DNA from: Mycobacterium sp. E740
Lineage (GTDB): Bacteria > Actinomycetota > Actinomycetes > Mycobacteriales > Mycobacteriaceae
Assembly (NCBI RefSeq): GCF_001672895.1
Contig: NZ_LZKP01000215.1
Coordinates: forward strand, 1-64,000
Length of the DNA stretch: 64,000 nucleotides
Direction: 5' to 3'
Part shown: positions 1-9,682 of the stretch, piece by piece
Layout: every line of letters begins with the position of its first letter
Position numbering within the stretch: the first letter of the stretch is position 1
Translations under genes and position numbers: made by a program
Notes under the pieces: generated by a model
The model's input: only the letters and a program-made list of their open reading frames with translations
Told to the model about the DNA's origin: nothing
Database searches by the model: none

Positions 1-2
1 TC

Positions 3-89
3 CCACCGTGGAGCGGCCCAACAGGTGAACGCGCCGACTGGTGGTGGTACGAACCCTTCCAACCACAACCACCACCGAACGCCAACTAG
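3..89 (+). CDS. C-terminal fragment of an unidentified protein (5' end outside window)
   Basis: An open frame runs in from the left edge and ends at TAG 87-89, giving a 28-residue tail with a Trp-rich stretch (DWWWYEPF) and then a Pro/Gln-rich end. The residue mix resembles the C-terminus of a secreted or surface mycobacterial protein, but no family is recognisable and coding use is not strongly biased. The other two forward frames are less convincing: one stops at base 26-28 and the other runs into low-complexity text. It could be chance. Confidence 0.3.
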   Translation, partial: PPWSGPTGERADWWWYEPFQPQPPPNAN

Positions 90-165
90 GTGGTGCATAC
101 CCGCGTCATCGGAATGTGTTGGAGCATCGGAGATTTGGTAGTAGGGCTTCGATGCCAGCTATTGG

Positions 166-2058
166 CTAATTCATTAGTTTGGTTGTGCCCTCCACCGGTC
201 GCCAGGTGCTGACCATCTTCGCTATGCAGTTGTTCCGATCGAAGCCTTGGTCGCGGCACCAGCCAAGCACGTCAAGATAATTGGTCGATTTCAATCCCAC
301 GATTGTCACCCAGAAGTTGCGGCCGTCGAAGGTCGACCAGTCACCGGACCACAGCAACCTCACGTCGGGATACCGCTCACGTAATCGGAGGTGTTCATCG
401 AGGATCTGCGCGTTGTGCCATACCTTGCCCTCGGCCTCGAGACCAACTCGTTTCGAACTGATCTGTGGTACCCAGATATCGCTGAAATACGAAGCGACGT
501 AAGAGCGGTCGCCAGCTGCAATCGCTTGGAGCCGATTGAGACTAGCGGTGTTCAAGTCGGGTGCCACCGTGACTGTGCGCGTCGACGTCCGCGGCGGGGG
601 TGGCTTAGGTGCCGATGACTTCGGCGGTGCCGCCGTAGCCGTCGGCTGATCTTCGGCGCCTGTAGTACCGAGCGGAACTTCGACGCCCGCTTTCGCCTCG
701 GCCTCGGTGAAACTCATCTCCGGCTGCTGGGCGATCTTGACCCGGTAGAACTGGGCTCCGGTCGGGACCCGGTCGACGCGAAACAGCACCAGGCATGCAT
801 CGCGTCCGCGATTGCTTCCCTCGATCGCGCCTTTGGCAAGCAACTTTCCTGACTCGTCTTCGACGGTGACCGGGGCGCGAGCGCTGATGTCGCTGTAATT
901 CCCTGTCCCGACGCACTTGTAGCCTCCTGGGAGGCCGCTCGTCTTCACCGTGTCGGGGGGAATGTGCAGGGACCCTGCGAGGGTGAACGGCTCGTCTCGG
1001 GGCTCGCGCTGGAAGCCGATTGCGAGATAGGCGACAACACTGACAACAGCCAGCAAGGCGGCGGCCCCGGCTAGGGCCCAACCCCAACGCTTGCCTCGTC
1101 GAGTGGAAGCTGGACGAACTTCCGAGTCGGGAGGGTAGACCATCACAGGGGCAGGTGGTATCGGCCGCGTCATCGTCTCGGCGCCGGGCGACACAGGCGG
1201 CGGTGGCGGGGCCAGATCAGCACTTGCCGCAGACTCGAGGGCGCGCGCGAAATCAAAGCATGCCGCGAATCGTTCGTCCGGGTTTTTGGCCAACGCGCGC
1301 GCCACAATCGGATCGAGCGCCGCCAACTCGGGACGAATGTCGGCGAGCAATGGGGGCGTCGCGTTCAAGTGCTTACCGATGACGACCGCCGCTTTGGAGT
1401 CCTGAAACGGCGGAGCGCCGGTCAGCATGTGGTAGGCCGTCACCGCGAGTGAGTACTGATCGGTTCTACCGTCGAGGTCCAGGCCCATGAGTTGCTCGGG
1501 CGCCGAGTACGCCGCCGTACCCACAGTCATGTTCGTCTGCGTGAGCCCACCGCTGTCGTCGGCCAGGTCACGTGCGACACCGAAGTCACCTAGCAGGACC
1601 CGACGTTCACCGTGCTCGAAGTCGGTCACCAGAATGTTCGCGGGCTTGACGTCTCGGTGTAAGAGACCCTTCGCGTGCGCATAGTCGAGCGCGCCGGCGA
1701 CCGCATTCACTATCTCGACGACATCGTCGACGGGTATGCCGCTCGGATTCTGCTGCAGCAGACGGCTGACGTCGGTCCCGTCGACGAAATCCATGGAAAT
1801 CCAGAGTCGCCCCCGATACCGGCCGCGATCGTGAATTCCGACAATGTGTGGATGCCACAGGCTGGCCGCAAGATCGGCCTCTCGGTTGAACCGCTCGACA
1901 AAGTCGGGATCCGCCGAGATATCCGAGCGCAGAATTTTCAGTGCGTCCTGCCGCGGCAGCCTCGGATGCTGGGCGAGATAGACCTCGCCCATTCCCCCTG
2001 AACCAAGCATCCGCTGGATCGTGTACCCAGCGATCTTCGTACCGTCTGCTAACGGCAT
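166..2058 (-). CDS. Receptor-type Ser/Thr protein kinase (PknH/PknF-like)
   Basis: A 630-aa transmembrane protein kinase that should phosphorylate cytoplasmic targets in response to an extracellular signal. Residues about 10-275 form a Hanks-type kinase domain: glycine loop GSGGMGEVY (19-27), catalytic Lys41, HRDVKPAN (134-141), DFG (158-160) and an APE-like APEQ. A Pro-rich juxtamembrane linker leads to one membrane helix (about 325-350, [21 protein letters not shown]). The roughly 280-residue exported part contains a Pro/Ala/Thr-rich spacer and a C-terminal domain with several cysteines and Trp residues. That tail loosely recalls PknH-like sensors, but its ligand is unknown. It starts at ATG 2058 and is separated from the downstream transporter gene by only about 75 bp. 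Confidence 0.92.
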   Translation of the reverse strand: MPLADGTKIAGYTIQRMLGSGGMGEVYLAQHPRLPRQDALKILRSDISADPDFVERFNREADLAASLWHPHIVGIHDRGRYRGRLWISMDFVDGTDVSRLLQQNPSGIPVDDVVEIVNAVAGALDYAHAKGLLHRDVKPANILVTDFEHGERRVLLGDFGVARDLADDSGGLTQTNMTVGTAAYSAPEQLMGLDLDGRTDQYSLAVTAYHMLTGAPPFQDSKAAVVIGKHLNATPPLLADIRPELAALDPIVARALAKNPDERFAACFDFARALESAASADLAPPPPPVSPGAETMTRPIPPAPVMVYPPDSEVRPASTRRGKRWGWALAGAAALLAVVSVVAYLAIGFQREPRDEPFTLAGSLHIPPDTVKTSGLPGGYKCVGTGNYSDISARAPVTVEDESGKLLAKGAIEGSNRGRDACLVLFRVDRVPTGAQFYRVKIAQQPEMSFTEAEAKAGVEVPLGTTGAEDQPTATAAPPKSSAPKPPPPRTSTRTVTVAPDLNTASLNRLQAIAAGDRSYVASYFSDIWVPQISSKRVGLEAEGKVWHNAQILDEHLRLRERYPDVRLLWSGDWSTFDGRNFWVTIVGLKSTNYLDVLGWCRDQGFDRNNCIAKMVSTWRPVEGTTKLMN

Positions 2059-2134
2059 GCTTCGTTCGTACCCACAACACGCGCTCAGCTAACGCTCAGT
2101 CGATAAGACCGGGCCGGTCGTCGCTTCTCGGAGG

Positions 2135-3484
2135 TCAGCGCACGAACGCGGACCCTTGCTCGCGGTCGAGGTACGTCTCGGACTTGTTCTTCAGGAAAAA
2201 CAGGTACACCACGAGCGATACGGCGATGCACACGGTGACATAGCCGATGAACAGCGGCACCTGGTCGCGTTCCTTGAGCGCTTGGTAGATCATCGGCGCG
2301 GTGCCACCGAACATCGAATTCGCCAGCGCGTACCCGACTCCCACCCCCAGCGCCCGCACCCGCGCCGGAAACAGCTCCGACTTCACCAGCGCGTTGATCG
2401 ACGTGTATCCGGTCAGGATCACATAACTGACCGCCACCAGCGCGAAAGACAGCAGGGGAGAACGTGTTTGGGGCAGATACGTGATGAGCACGTACGTGTA
2501 GAACAGTCCACCGAAGCCGAACCACAGCAGCAGTGGCTTACGTCCGACCCGGTCGCTGATCAGGCCGCCGACCGGCTGCAACAGCATCAGGAAGATCAGC
2601 CCGATCAAGTTGATCCACGTGCCCGTCATGCCGTCGCCCTTGTACGCCGTCTTCACGATCGCCGGCGCGTTGACGCTGTAGGTGTAGAACGCGATCGTTC
2701 CGCCCAGCGTGATCAGGAAGCACAACAGCAGCGGCCGCCGATACCGCGTGAACAACTCGCGGATCGAGCCTGCGCTCTTGTCCTCGCCCGCCTTCGCCGC
2801 TTCGATGACGTCCTCGCTGAGCGACTCGTCCATGGTGCGGCGCAACCAGAACACCACCACGGCCGCGACGCCCCCCACCGCGAAGCCGATCCGCCAACCG
2901 AACTCGCGCATCTGCTCGTCGTCGAGGAACACATCAAGGATCAGCAAGGTGAACTGCGCCAGGACATGCCCACCGACGAGCGTCACGTACTGAAACGACG
3001 AAAAGAAGCCGCGCCGCTCGCGCGTTGCCGCCTCGGACATGTAGGTCGCCGACGTGCCGTACTCGCCGCCGGTCGCGAAGCCCTGCACCAGTCGCGCGAT
3101 GATCAGGATGACCGCCGCAGCCACCCCGATGCTGGCCTGTGACGGCACCAGCGCGACGACCATCGAGCACGCCGCCATCAGCGACACACTCACCGTCAGC
3201 GCGGCTCGCCGGCCCCGCCGGTCGGCGAACCTGCCGAAGAACCAGGAGCCGACCGGCCGCATCACGAACGTGATCGCGAAGATCGCATACACGTACACCG
3301 TCGAGTTCTTCTCCGACTCGGCGAAGAACTGGCTCTCGAAGTACGGCGCGAACACCGTGTAGACGTAGACGTCGTACCACTCGACGAGATTGCCCGACGA
3401 CCCGCGGATCGTGTTCCAGATTGCCCGCCGGGTCTCCGCGGGGGTGGACCGCGGCGGCTGCGCTTCGGCCGTCGGAACGCTCAT
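2135..3484 (-). CDS. MFS metabolite:H+ symporter (MHS/KgtP-ProP family)
   Basis: A 449-aa, 12-helix major facilitator of the metabolite:H+ symporter type, the group that imports organic acids, betaine or shikimate. Diagnostic features are the N-terminal SGNLVEWYDVYVY motif, the loop-2 signature GRFADRRGRRAAL, the QGFATGGEYG motif in helix 4 and the second-half GLISDRVGRKPLL loop. It starts at ATG 3484. It lies 58 bp downstream of, and on the same strand as, the formate dehydrogenase operon and could be read through from it. A role in carboxylate uptake is an inference; the substrate cannot be read from the sequence. Confidence 0.92.
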   Translation of the reverse strand: MSVPTAEAQPPRSTPAETRRAIWNTIRGSSGNLVEWYDVYVYTVFAPYFESQFFAESEKNSTVYVYAIFAITFVMRPVGSWFFGRFADRRGRRAALTVSVSLMAACSMVVALVPSQASIGVAAAVILIIARLVQGFATGGEYGTSATYMSEAATRERRGFFSSFQYVTLVGGHVLAQFTLLILDVFLDDEQMREFGWRIGFAVGGVAAVVVFWLRRTMDESLSEDVIEAAKAGEDKSAGSIRELFTRYRRPLLLCFLITLGGTIAFYTYSVNAPAIVKTAYKGDGMTGTWINLIGLIFLMLLQPVGGLISDRVGRKPLLLWFGFGGLFYTYVLITYLPQTRSPLLSFALVAVSYVILTGYTSINALVKSELFPARVRALGVGVGYALANSMFGGTAPMIYQALKERDQVPLFIGYVTVCIAVSLVVYLFFLKNKSETYLDREQGSAFVR

Positions 3485-3542
3485 CGACGGTCACCCTAGC
3501 CGCGAGCAGGCGCAAAGATGCCCATTTCCACGCGTTTTCGGG

Positions 3543-4493
3543 CTACTTTGCGTCCGCTCGAAGGGAGGCGTTCAGCCGCTCACGCTGTGGCACCACGACG
3601 TACTTCGGGTCACGCGTCGAGGCCACGCCCGCCTCGAAAACTCCGAACCGCTGTAGCGCACTTCCCACCAGCAGCGCCACTCCCGACGCGGCGACCGCTG
3701 CCCGGTTCCGTCCGATCACCGCGCCGACCGCTCCCCCGACCGTCAGCACCTCGGAGAGTTGACGCAGCCGGTGCGGCCTGCCCGTCGTGTACGCCTCACC
3801 GACCAGTCCCAGCCGCTGCTCCATCGCCCGCGACGCCGTCACCTCCAGACCCGCACCCAGCACCGCCATCCGCCGCGCGGGTCCGATTTCGTTTACGGGC
3901 GCCAACAGCAGCCCGAGTCCGGCGCCGCTCGCCGCCGCCGACCCCGTGAACACGAACGGCAGATACGGATGCGCCTCCCGCCACGCCGGAACCGCGGTCT
4001 GCGACAGCAGGACTGCCGTGTACGACGCCACTCCCGGCGCCGTCCCCGCCGCCCACAGCCTCGCCGGTCGAGCCGCGACCTCCACCAGCCGGCCCAGCCG
4101 CGTCCGTCGCATCCGGCTCGGCATCACCTCGGCCACCGCGGCCGCACCCACTCCCGGCCCGTAGGCGGACAACAGCCACGTGCCCATGCTCATCGGCGAA
4201 CTCGGCTTCGCGACCCGCAGCATGTGGTGAAAGCGCTCGGGGCGGCCCAGGTCCCCGATCAGGAAGTACAGACTGGCCAAAATGCTGACGAGCGAACCGA
4301 TTCGGGTCACTTTCCGCAGGCCGGGCCGCCCGGTCAGGTCCGCACCGGCCGCCAGCATCGCAGCGCCCGCGGACAGGCCGCCGCAGAACAGGTACGCGGC
4401 GATCATCCAGTTCCACACCGGGCTCTTGAGGATCTGTTTGCCGTAGTACGACCGGAATTCGGCTTTCGGCACCGTCAGTTGTTCGCGTGGCAT
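3543..4493 (-). CDS. NrfD/PsrC-type membrane subunit of the formate dehydrogenase
   Basis: A 316-aa polytopic membrane protein of the NrfD/PsrC family, expected to anchor the formate dehydrogenase and pass its electrons to the (mena)quinone pool. The start is ATG 4491-4493, which overlaps the fdnH stop by one base (TGATG), so translation is coupled; the frame extends further upstream but only inside fdnH. The N-terminal PVWNWMIAAYLFCGGLSAG and the FLIGDLGRPERFHHML loop are typical NrfD signatures. About eight hydrophobic segments are visible. Classical FdnI uses a cytochrome b with haem-ligating histidines; this fold has none, so haem-free quinone reduction is implied. Confidence 0.88.
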   Translation of the reverse strand: MPREQLTVPKAEFRSYYGKQILKSPVWNWMIAAYLFCGGLSAGAAMLAAGADLTGRPGLRKVTRIGSLVSILASLYFLIGDLGRPERFHHMLRVAKPSSPMSMGTWLLSAYGPGVGAAAVAEVMPSRMRRTRLGRLVEVAARPARLWAAGTAPGVASYTAVLLSQTAVPAWREAHPYLPFVFTGSAAASGAGLGLLLAPVNEIGPARRMAVLGAGLEVTASRAMEQRLGLVGEAYTTGRPHRLRQLSEVLTVGGAVGAVIGRNRAAVAASGVALLVGSALQRFGVFEAGVASTRDPKYVVVPQRERLNASLRADAK

Positions 4494-5383
4494 CAGGCCC
4501 GCCTTCCCAGAAACGACGACACCACGACGCCGACCAACGCCGACGCCGCCAGTCCCGCGTAACGCCACATCGCCCCGGCGTCGCGCGTCGGCACCACCGG
4601 GTCCGGCGGCAGCCCGTACACCTCGGGCTCGTCGAGCAGCAGGAAGAAGGCCCCGTCCCCGCCGACGCCGTCGTTCGGATCATCTCCGTACAGTCGCGCC
4701 TCGGTCACACCGCGCTCGTGAAGTTCGTTGATCCGCAACGCCGCTCGCTCGCGCAGCTCATCAAGCACGCCGAACTGGATCGAATCCGTCGGGCAGGCCT
4801 TCGCGCACGCGGGCTCCAGCCCGTCGCGCAACCGGTCGTAGCACAACGTGCACTTCCACGCCCGGCCGTCGCCCTCGCGCCGCTCGATCACCCCGTACGG
4901 ACAGCCCGACACGCAATACCCGCATCCGTTGCAGATGTCCTGCTGCACAACCACAGTCGCGAACTCGGTCCGGAACAGCGCGCCCGTCGGGCACACGTCC
5001 AGGCAACCGGCGTGTGTGCAGTGCTTGCACACGTCGCTGCTCATCAGCCAGCGGAAGTCCTGACGCGTTTCCGCGCCGGTCGCGTCACCCGGACGCTCGA
5101 ACCCCGGCATGCCCAAGTCGACCCTCTGCTCGACGAACGCGACGTGCCGCCACGAGTTCGCGCCCAGCTCACCGGTGTTGTCGAACGACGTGCCCAGCAG
5201 GTTGAACCCGTCCCCAGGCCCTGAGACGGGCACCCCGTTCCATTCCTTGCACGCCACCTCGCACGCCTTGCACCCGATACACACCGAGGTGTCGGTGAAG
5301 AAGCCCATCCGCGGCGGGTGGCCCGCATATCCGGCGTCGCCGGCCACGTCGGCCAGTGGACCGTAGAAGCTGTTGTTGCTCAT
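4493..5383 (-). CDS. fdnH: Formate dehydrogenase iron-sulfur (beta) subunit
   Basis: A 296-aa electron-transfer subunit of the FdnH/FdoH type. Four 4Fe-4S cluster motifs are visible in order: CIGCKACEVACKEWN, CKHCTHAGCLDVCPTGA, CNGCGYCVSGCPYGV and a CTLCYDR...CAKACPTDS set. A single C-terminal hydrophobic helix (GLAASALVGVVVSSFLG) would pin it to the membrane next to the NrfD-like subunit. The start ATG 5381-5383 overlaps the stop of the catalytic subunit gene (ATGA). The open frame continues 49 codons upstream, but only as a shadow of fdnG. It receives electrons from the molybdopterin subunit and passes them to the quinone reductase. Confidence 0.94.
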   Translation of the reverse strand: MSNNSFYGPLADVAGDAGYAGHPPRMGFFTDTSVCIGCKACEVACKEWNGVPVSGPGDGFNLLGTSFDNTGELGANSWRHVAFVEQRVDLGMPGFERPGDATGAETRQDFRWLMSSDVCKHCTHAGCLDVCPTGALFRTEFATVVVQQDICNGCGYCVSGCPYGVIERREGDGRAWKCTLCYDRLRDGLEPACAKACPTDSIQFGVLDELRERAALRINELHERGVTEARLYGDDPNDGVGGDGAFFLLLDEPEVYGLPPDPVVPTRDAGAMWRYAGLAASALVGVVVSSFLGRRA

Positions 5384-8300
5384 GGCTTGTCCTCGGTGTG
5401 GTCGGCCGACGGCCCGGTGGTGTCCAGGTTGGTCCCGGTCTCGGGTGTGATGCGTGCACGCTCGCGGTACATCGCGATGTACTGCGTGAGCGCCGGGCCG
5501 CGCGGCCGCCGGCCCGGCTGGATGTCGCACGTCGCGACCTTGCTCTCCTGGATGAAGACGTTCGGATCGGCGACCACACCCACCAGGTCATTGACGACGT
5601 CGCCGTCGATCAGCCCGACACTGCCCCAGTGGTAGGGCATCCAGATCTGGTGCACGACGCGGTCCTCGATCCGCAGCGGTCGCATCCGGTCCGTCACCAA
5701 CACCCGCGCGTCGACCGCCGACCGGCTGGTCACCACATGCGCCCAATCCATGTGCGTCAGACCGCGTTCGGCGGCCAGCGCCGGCGACACCTCGACGAAC
5801 AGGCCGGGCTGCAGCTCGCTGAGGTAGGGCAGTTGGCGGCTCATCCCGCCCGCGGTGTGATGCTCGGTCAGCCGGGCGGCGGTGAAGATGAACGGGAACA
5901 CGTCGCCGTGCAACTCCGGCGGCGACGGGTTGGACGGATTGTCCGCGCGCCCGTACACCTTTCGTGCCGGGTTGCCCTGCTGCTTGTAGAAGGCGTTGGG
6001 CACCGGCGACTCGTGCGGTTCGTAGTGCGTCGGCAGTGGCCCGTCGAGCACACCGTTGGGTGCGAACAGCCAGCCCTTGCCGTCGGCCTGCATGACGAAC
6101 GCGTCGTCGCCGCGCAGCGCCGCCACGCCAACCGCGTCGGGCGGCGGTTCGTAATCCGGTGGCTTGGTTTTCTCGAAGTCGGGGACGTCGTAGCCCGTCC
6201 ACTCGCGTTTCGATGCGTCCCACCAGATCAGCTTCTTGCGCTCGCTCCACGGCCTGCCCTGCGGATCGGCCGATGCGCGGTTGTACAGCACGCGCCGGTT
6301 CAGCGGCCACACCCAGCCCCACTGCGCGTCATCGTGCGGCACCCGCCGGGCTGCCTGGTTGACCTCGTCGGCGAAAACCCCGCTGTAGATCCAACATCCG
6401 CACATCGTGCTGCCGTCGGCCTTGAGCTCCAGATAGCTGTCCACCGCCCGACCGGTCGTCAGGTCGATGCCGTTGATGCGCCGCAGGACGTCCACGCTGG
6501 ACGGCTCGTCACCGTCCATCGCGTAGTCCCATGACAGGTCGAGCAGCGGGCGGTCACGATCATCCGTTGAGCCGGCCAGCTTTTCGCGCAGCAGACGGCC
6601 GAGATGGTAGAAGAACCACAGCTCCGATCGGGCGTCGCCGGGCGGTTCGACCGCTTGCTCGCGCCACTGCAGCTTGCGTTGCGTCTGGGTGAACGTCCCG
6701 GACTTCTCGACATGCGAGGCCGCCGGGAACAGGAACACTTCCGTGCGACACGTCTCCGGACTGATCTCACCGGTCTCGATCTCCGGGGCGTTCTTCCAGA
6801 ATGTCGCGCTTTCGATCTCGACGAGGTCGCGCACGACCAGCCAGTCGAGGTTGGCCATACCGAGGCGCTGCAACCGACCGTGCGCAGACCCGACGGCCGG
6901 GTTCTGGCCGAGCAGGAAGTAACCGAACACCTTGCCGTCGACCATGTCCATCACGGTGCGGTAGGTGCCGTGGTCTCCGTTGATGCGCGGCAGGTAGTCG
7001 AAGCAGAAGTCGTTGTCGGCCGCCGCGTGCTCGCCCCAGTACTCCTTGAGCAGCGACACCATGTACGTATCGGCGTTGTGCCAGAAGCCTTTCTGATTCT
7101 GGCCGGTGATGTCATCGATGTATTCCGACAGCGTCTCCTGGCCGGCGTGTGGCATGGCCAGATAGCCGGGCAGCAGGTTGAACAGCGTCGGCACGTCGGT
7201 CGACCCCTGGATGCTTGCGTGCCCGCGCAGTGCGAACACACCGCCGCCCGGTCGGCCGATGTTGCCCAGCAGCAACTGGATGATCGCCCCGGCACGGATG
7301 AACTGCGCGCCCATCGTGTGCTGCGTCCACCCGACGCTGTAGACGAGCGCGGCGGTCCGCTCACGGCCGGAGTTGCGCGTCCAGTCCTGAGCGATCTCGA
7401 GGAAGTCCGACGCCGGGACACCGCACACCCGCTCGACCATCTCCGGTGTGTAGCGGGCGTAGTGCCGCTTGAGGATCTGGTAGACGCACCGCGGGTGCTG
7501 CAACGTCGGATCCGACGGAATGCGTTGTGCCGAGCCCTCTATCGGAGCGCCGCCCGCCCCGTGCTGATCCGGAGCGGCGTGCTCCTTGGCGCCTTTGCCG
7601 CCGTACTCCGGATCGGTGTTCTCGTACTGCCAGGTCGACGGGTCGTAGGAGGCGGTGTCCACGTCGTAGCCGGAGAACAACCCGTCGAGGTCCTCGGCAT
7701 CGCAGAAACGCTCGTCGACGAGGAACGACGCATTGGTGTACGCAGTGACGTACTCGCGGAAGTCGAGATCGTTGCTCAGGATGTAGTTGATCACCCCACC
7801 GAGGAACGCGATGTCACTGCCCGCGCGCAACGTCAGGTGCCGGTCGGCCAACGCGCTGGTGCGGGTGAACCGGGGGTCGATGTGCACAACCCTGGCTCCG
7901 CGCGCCTTCGCCTCGACCACCCATTGGAAACCGACGGGATGGGCTTCGGCCATGTTCGAGCCCATGATCACGACGTAGTCCGCGTTTGCGAGGTTCTGCT
8001 GGTAGTCCGTCGCCCCGCCGCGACCGAAGGAGGCTCCCAGACCGGGAACCGTGGCGCTGTGTCAAATGCGCGCTTGGTTCTCGATCTGCAACGCCCCGAG
8101 CGCGGTGAAAAGCTTCTTGATCAGGTAGTTCTCTTCGTTGTCCAGCGTCGCCCCGCCCAGGCTGGCGATGCCCATGGTGCGGCGCAGCGTGTTGCGGTCG
8201 GCGTCGAACTGCTGCCAACCCTTCTCCCGCGCGTCCAGCACCCGGTCGGCGACCATGTTCATCGCCGTGTCGAGGTCGATCTCCTGCCACTCGGTGGCGT

Positions 8301-8631
8301 ACGGCGGGCGGTACCGCACCTTGGTCAACCGCTGCGGGCCGGTGACGAGTTGCTTGCTCGCAGAACCCTTGGGGCACAACCGGCCTCGCGATATCGGGCT
8401 GTCCGGGTTGCCCTCGATCTGGATGACCTTGTCGTCCTTGACGTAGACCTTCTGCGCACAACCGACCGCGCAGAAGGGGCAGACGGAGTGCGCGACCCGG
8501 TCGGCCTCGGTGGTTCGTGGGGTCAGCGTTGCCGAGCGCTTGGACTGGGCGGCCTGGCCGCGGCCCAACCGGTCCTGGCCGGTGAGCTGGCGGTAGACCG
8601 GCCATGACCCGAACAGCCCCTTGATGTCCAC
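5380..8631 (-). CDS. fdnG: Selenocysteine-containing formate dehydrogenase catalytic (alpha) subunit
   Basis: A molybdopterin oxidoreductase oxidising formate to CO2, 1,083 aa including selenocysteine. The TGA at 8062-8064 is read as Sec190. The sequence around it (NQARI-U-HSATVPGLGASFGRG, then MGSNMAEAHPVGF) aligns residue by residue with the active site of E. coli FdnG, a SECIS hairpin follows, and selA, selB, selD and tRNA-Sec are nearby. Residues 51-86 hold the 4Fe-4S ligands (CPFC-x3-C...RLCPKG). The C-terminal 120 residues form the MGD-binding barrel. The start is GTG 8629-8631, preceded by AAGGAGG at 5 nt; an ATG 10 codons upstream lacks this site. Unlike FdnG there is no twin-arginine signal, so the enzyme probably faces the cytoplasm. 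Automatic callers will split this gene in two or call it broken. Confidence 0.95.
8032..8064 (-). promoter_or_regulatory. SECIS element with UGA(Sec) codon of fdnG
   Basis: The TGA (8064-8062) is followed by an 11-nt spacer. A perfect 7-bp stem then follows: GGTTCCC (8050-8044) pairs with GGGAGCC (8038-8032) with one G-U, closing a GGTCT loop (8043-8039). The loop sequence, the spacer length and a U-rich position low in the stem match the E. coli fdhF/fdnG SECIS bound by the SelB winged-helix domain. The codons through the stem still encode conserved FdnG residues. Confidence 0.88.
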
Positions 8632-8636
8632 AGTTG

Positions 8637-8643
8637 CCTCCTT
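8637..8643 (-). promoter_or_regulatory. Strong ribosome binding site of fdnG
   Basis: AAGGAGG lies 5 nt before GTG 8631 and decides this start over the ATG at 8661, which has no comparable site. Confidence 0.75.
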
Positions 8644-8827
8644 ACCCCGGGTCTTCTTCATCAAACCGTGTCGGGTGCGCTGCTGCCGCGAGGTTGACGT
8701 ATATCGGCATCGCGGCACGTCAGAGCGCTACGCCGGCCGCCGGTCGTCATCGTTTGCGCGGCGATGCCGGACGTCGCGGTGCCCGGAACCCGGCATGACT
8801 TCCGTCCGCACCCTCTATGGTCGTGCT

Positions 8828-9682
8828 GTGGCCGAAATCGACCGACGCACTCTGATGATGATGACGGGGGCCGCCGCGCTCGGCGCGGCAGCGTTACCCA
8901 CGGCGAGCGCCAACGCGTCTCCGCTGCGGCCCTCCCCGCCGACGCAGCCGCCACCCGGCGCCGCGACCGGCAGCTATCTCTTCCAGGACGAATTCGACGG
9001 TCCCGCGGGCTCGGCGCCCGACCCGTCGAAGTGGCTCATCCAGAACTTCGACGATCCCGTGGTCCCGCCGGTCGTGGGGCATTACCGGGATGACCGGCGC
9101 AACGTGTTCGTCGACGGCAACTCCAACCTCGTGCTGTGCGCGACGCAGGAGGGCGACCAGTACTTCAGCGGCAAGGTGCTCAGCCACTTCCGCGGGCAGA
9201 TCGGCACCACCTGGGAAGCGCGCATCAAGTTCGACTGCATGCACCCCGGGCTGTGGCCCGCGTACTGGCTGCTGAACCAGGATCCGCTTCCCGACGGCGA
9301 GATCGACATCGTCGAGTACTACGGCAACGAATCGTGGCCGCCCGGCACCACCGTCCACGCCGCCTCCAACGGCAAGACGTGGGAAGGCAGGTCCATTCCC
9401 GAGCTGGTGGACCCCGACTGGCACAACTGGCGCACCGAGTGGACCGAGGACGGATTCCGCTTCTGGCGCGACTACACCGACGGCGCCAAGCCGTACTTCT
9501 CCGTTCCGGCCAAGCCCATCCAGGTCCACGGCCGGCCCGGTGACATGCGGTGGCCGTTCGGCATCCCCGGTTACTGGTTGCAGGCGATCTTCAACCTCGC
9601 GGTCGGCGGTTCGGGCGGCGGCGATCCACGCCGGGCCCCCTATCCGTCGGTCATGCTCGTCGACTGGATCCGCGTCTGGTAG
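8828..9682 (+). CDS. Exported glycoside hydrolase family 16 (beta-glucanase-like)
   Basis: A 284-aa secreted GH16 enzyme that would cleave beta-1,3/1,4-glucan or galactan-type chains outside the cell. The N-terminus carries a twin-arginine signal (DRRTLMMMTGAAALGAAALP, cleavage near TASANA). The catalytic GH16 signature EIDIVE sits in DGEIDIVEYYG, with conserved aromatic substrate-cleft residues (WPAYWLL, WHNWRTEW). The start chosen is GTG 8828, just before the Tat motif; ATG 8795 in the same frame is a possible alternative. It is transcribed divergently from fdnG across about 200 bp that must hold both promoters. Its end is overlapped by the next gene, suggesting coupling. Substrate unknown. 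Confidence 0.9.
   Translation: MAEIDRRTLMMMTGAAALGAAALPTASANASPLRPSPPTQPPPGAATGSYLFQDEFDGPAGSAPDPSKWLIQNFDDPVVPPVVGHYRDDRRNVFVDGNSNLVLCATQEGDQYFSGKVLSHFRGQIGTTWEARIKFDCMHPGLWPAYWLLNQDPLPDGEIDIVEYYGNESWPPGTTVHAASNGKTWEGRSIPELVDPDWHNWRTEWTEDGFRFWRDYTDGAKPYFSVPAKPIQVHGRPGDMRWPFGIPGYWLQAIFNLAVGGSGGGDPRRAPYPSVMLVDWIRVW

Noticed and set aside
2156..3142. 328-codon plus-strand ORF
   Set aside because: Mirrors the MFS transporter gene and has shadow composition (Gln/Arg/His-rich).
8062..8064. Stop codon/frameshift making fdnG a pseudogene
   Set aside because: The frame continues without shift, the flanking residues are the FdnG active site, a SECIS follows and the Sec machinery is adjacent.
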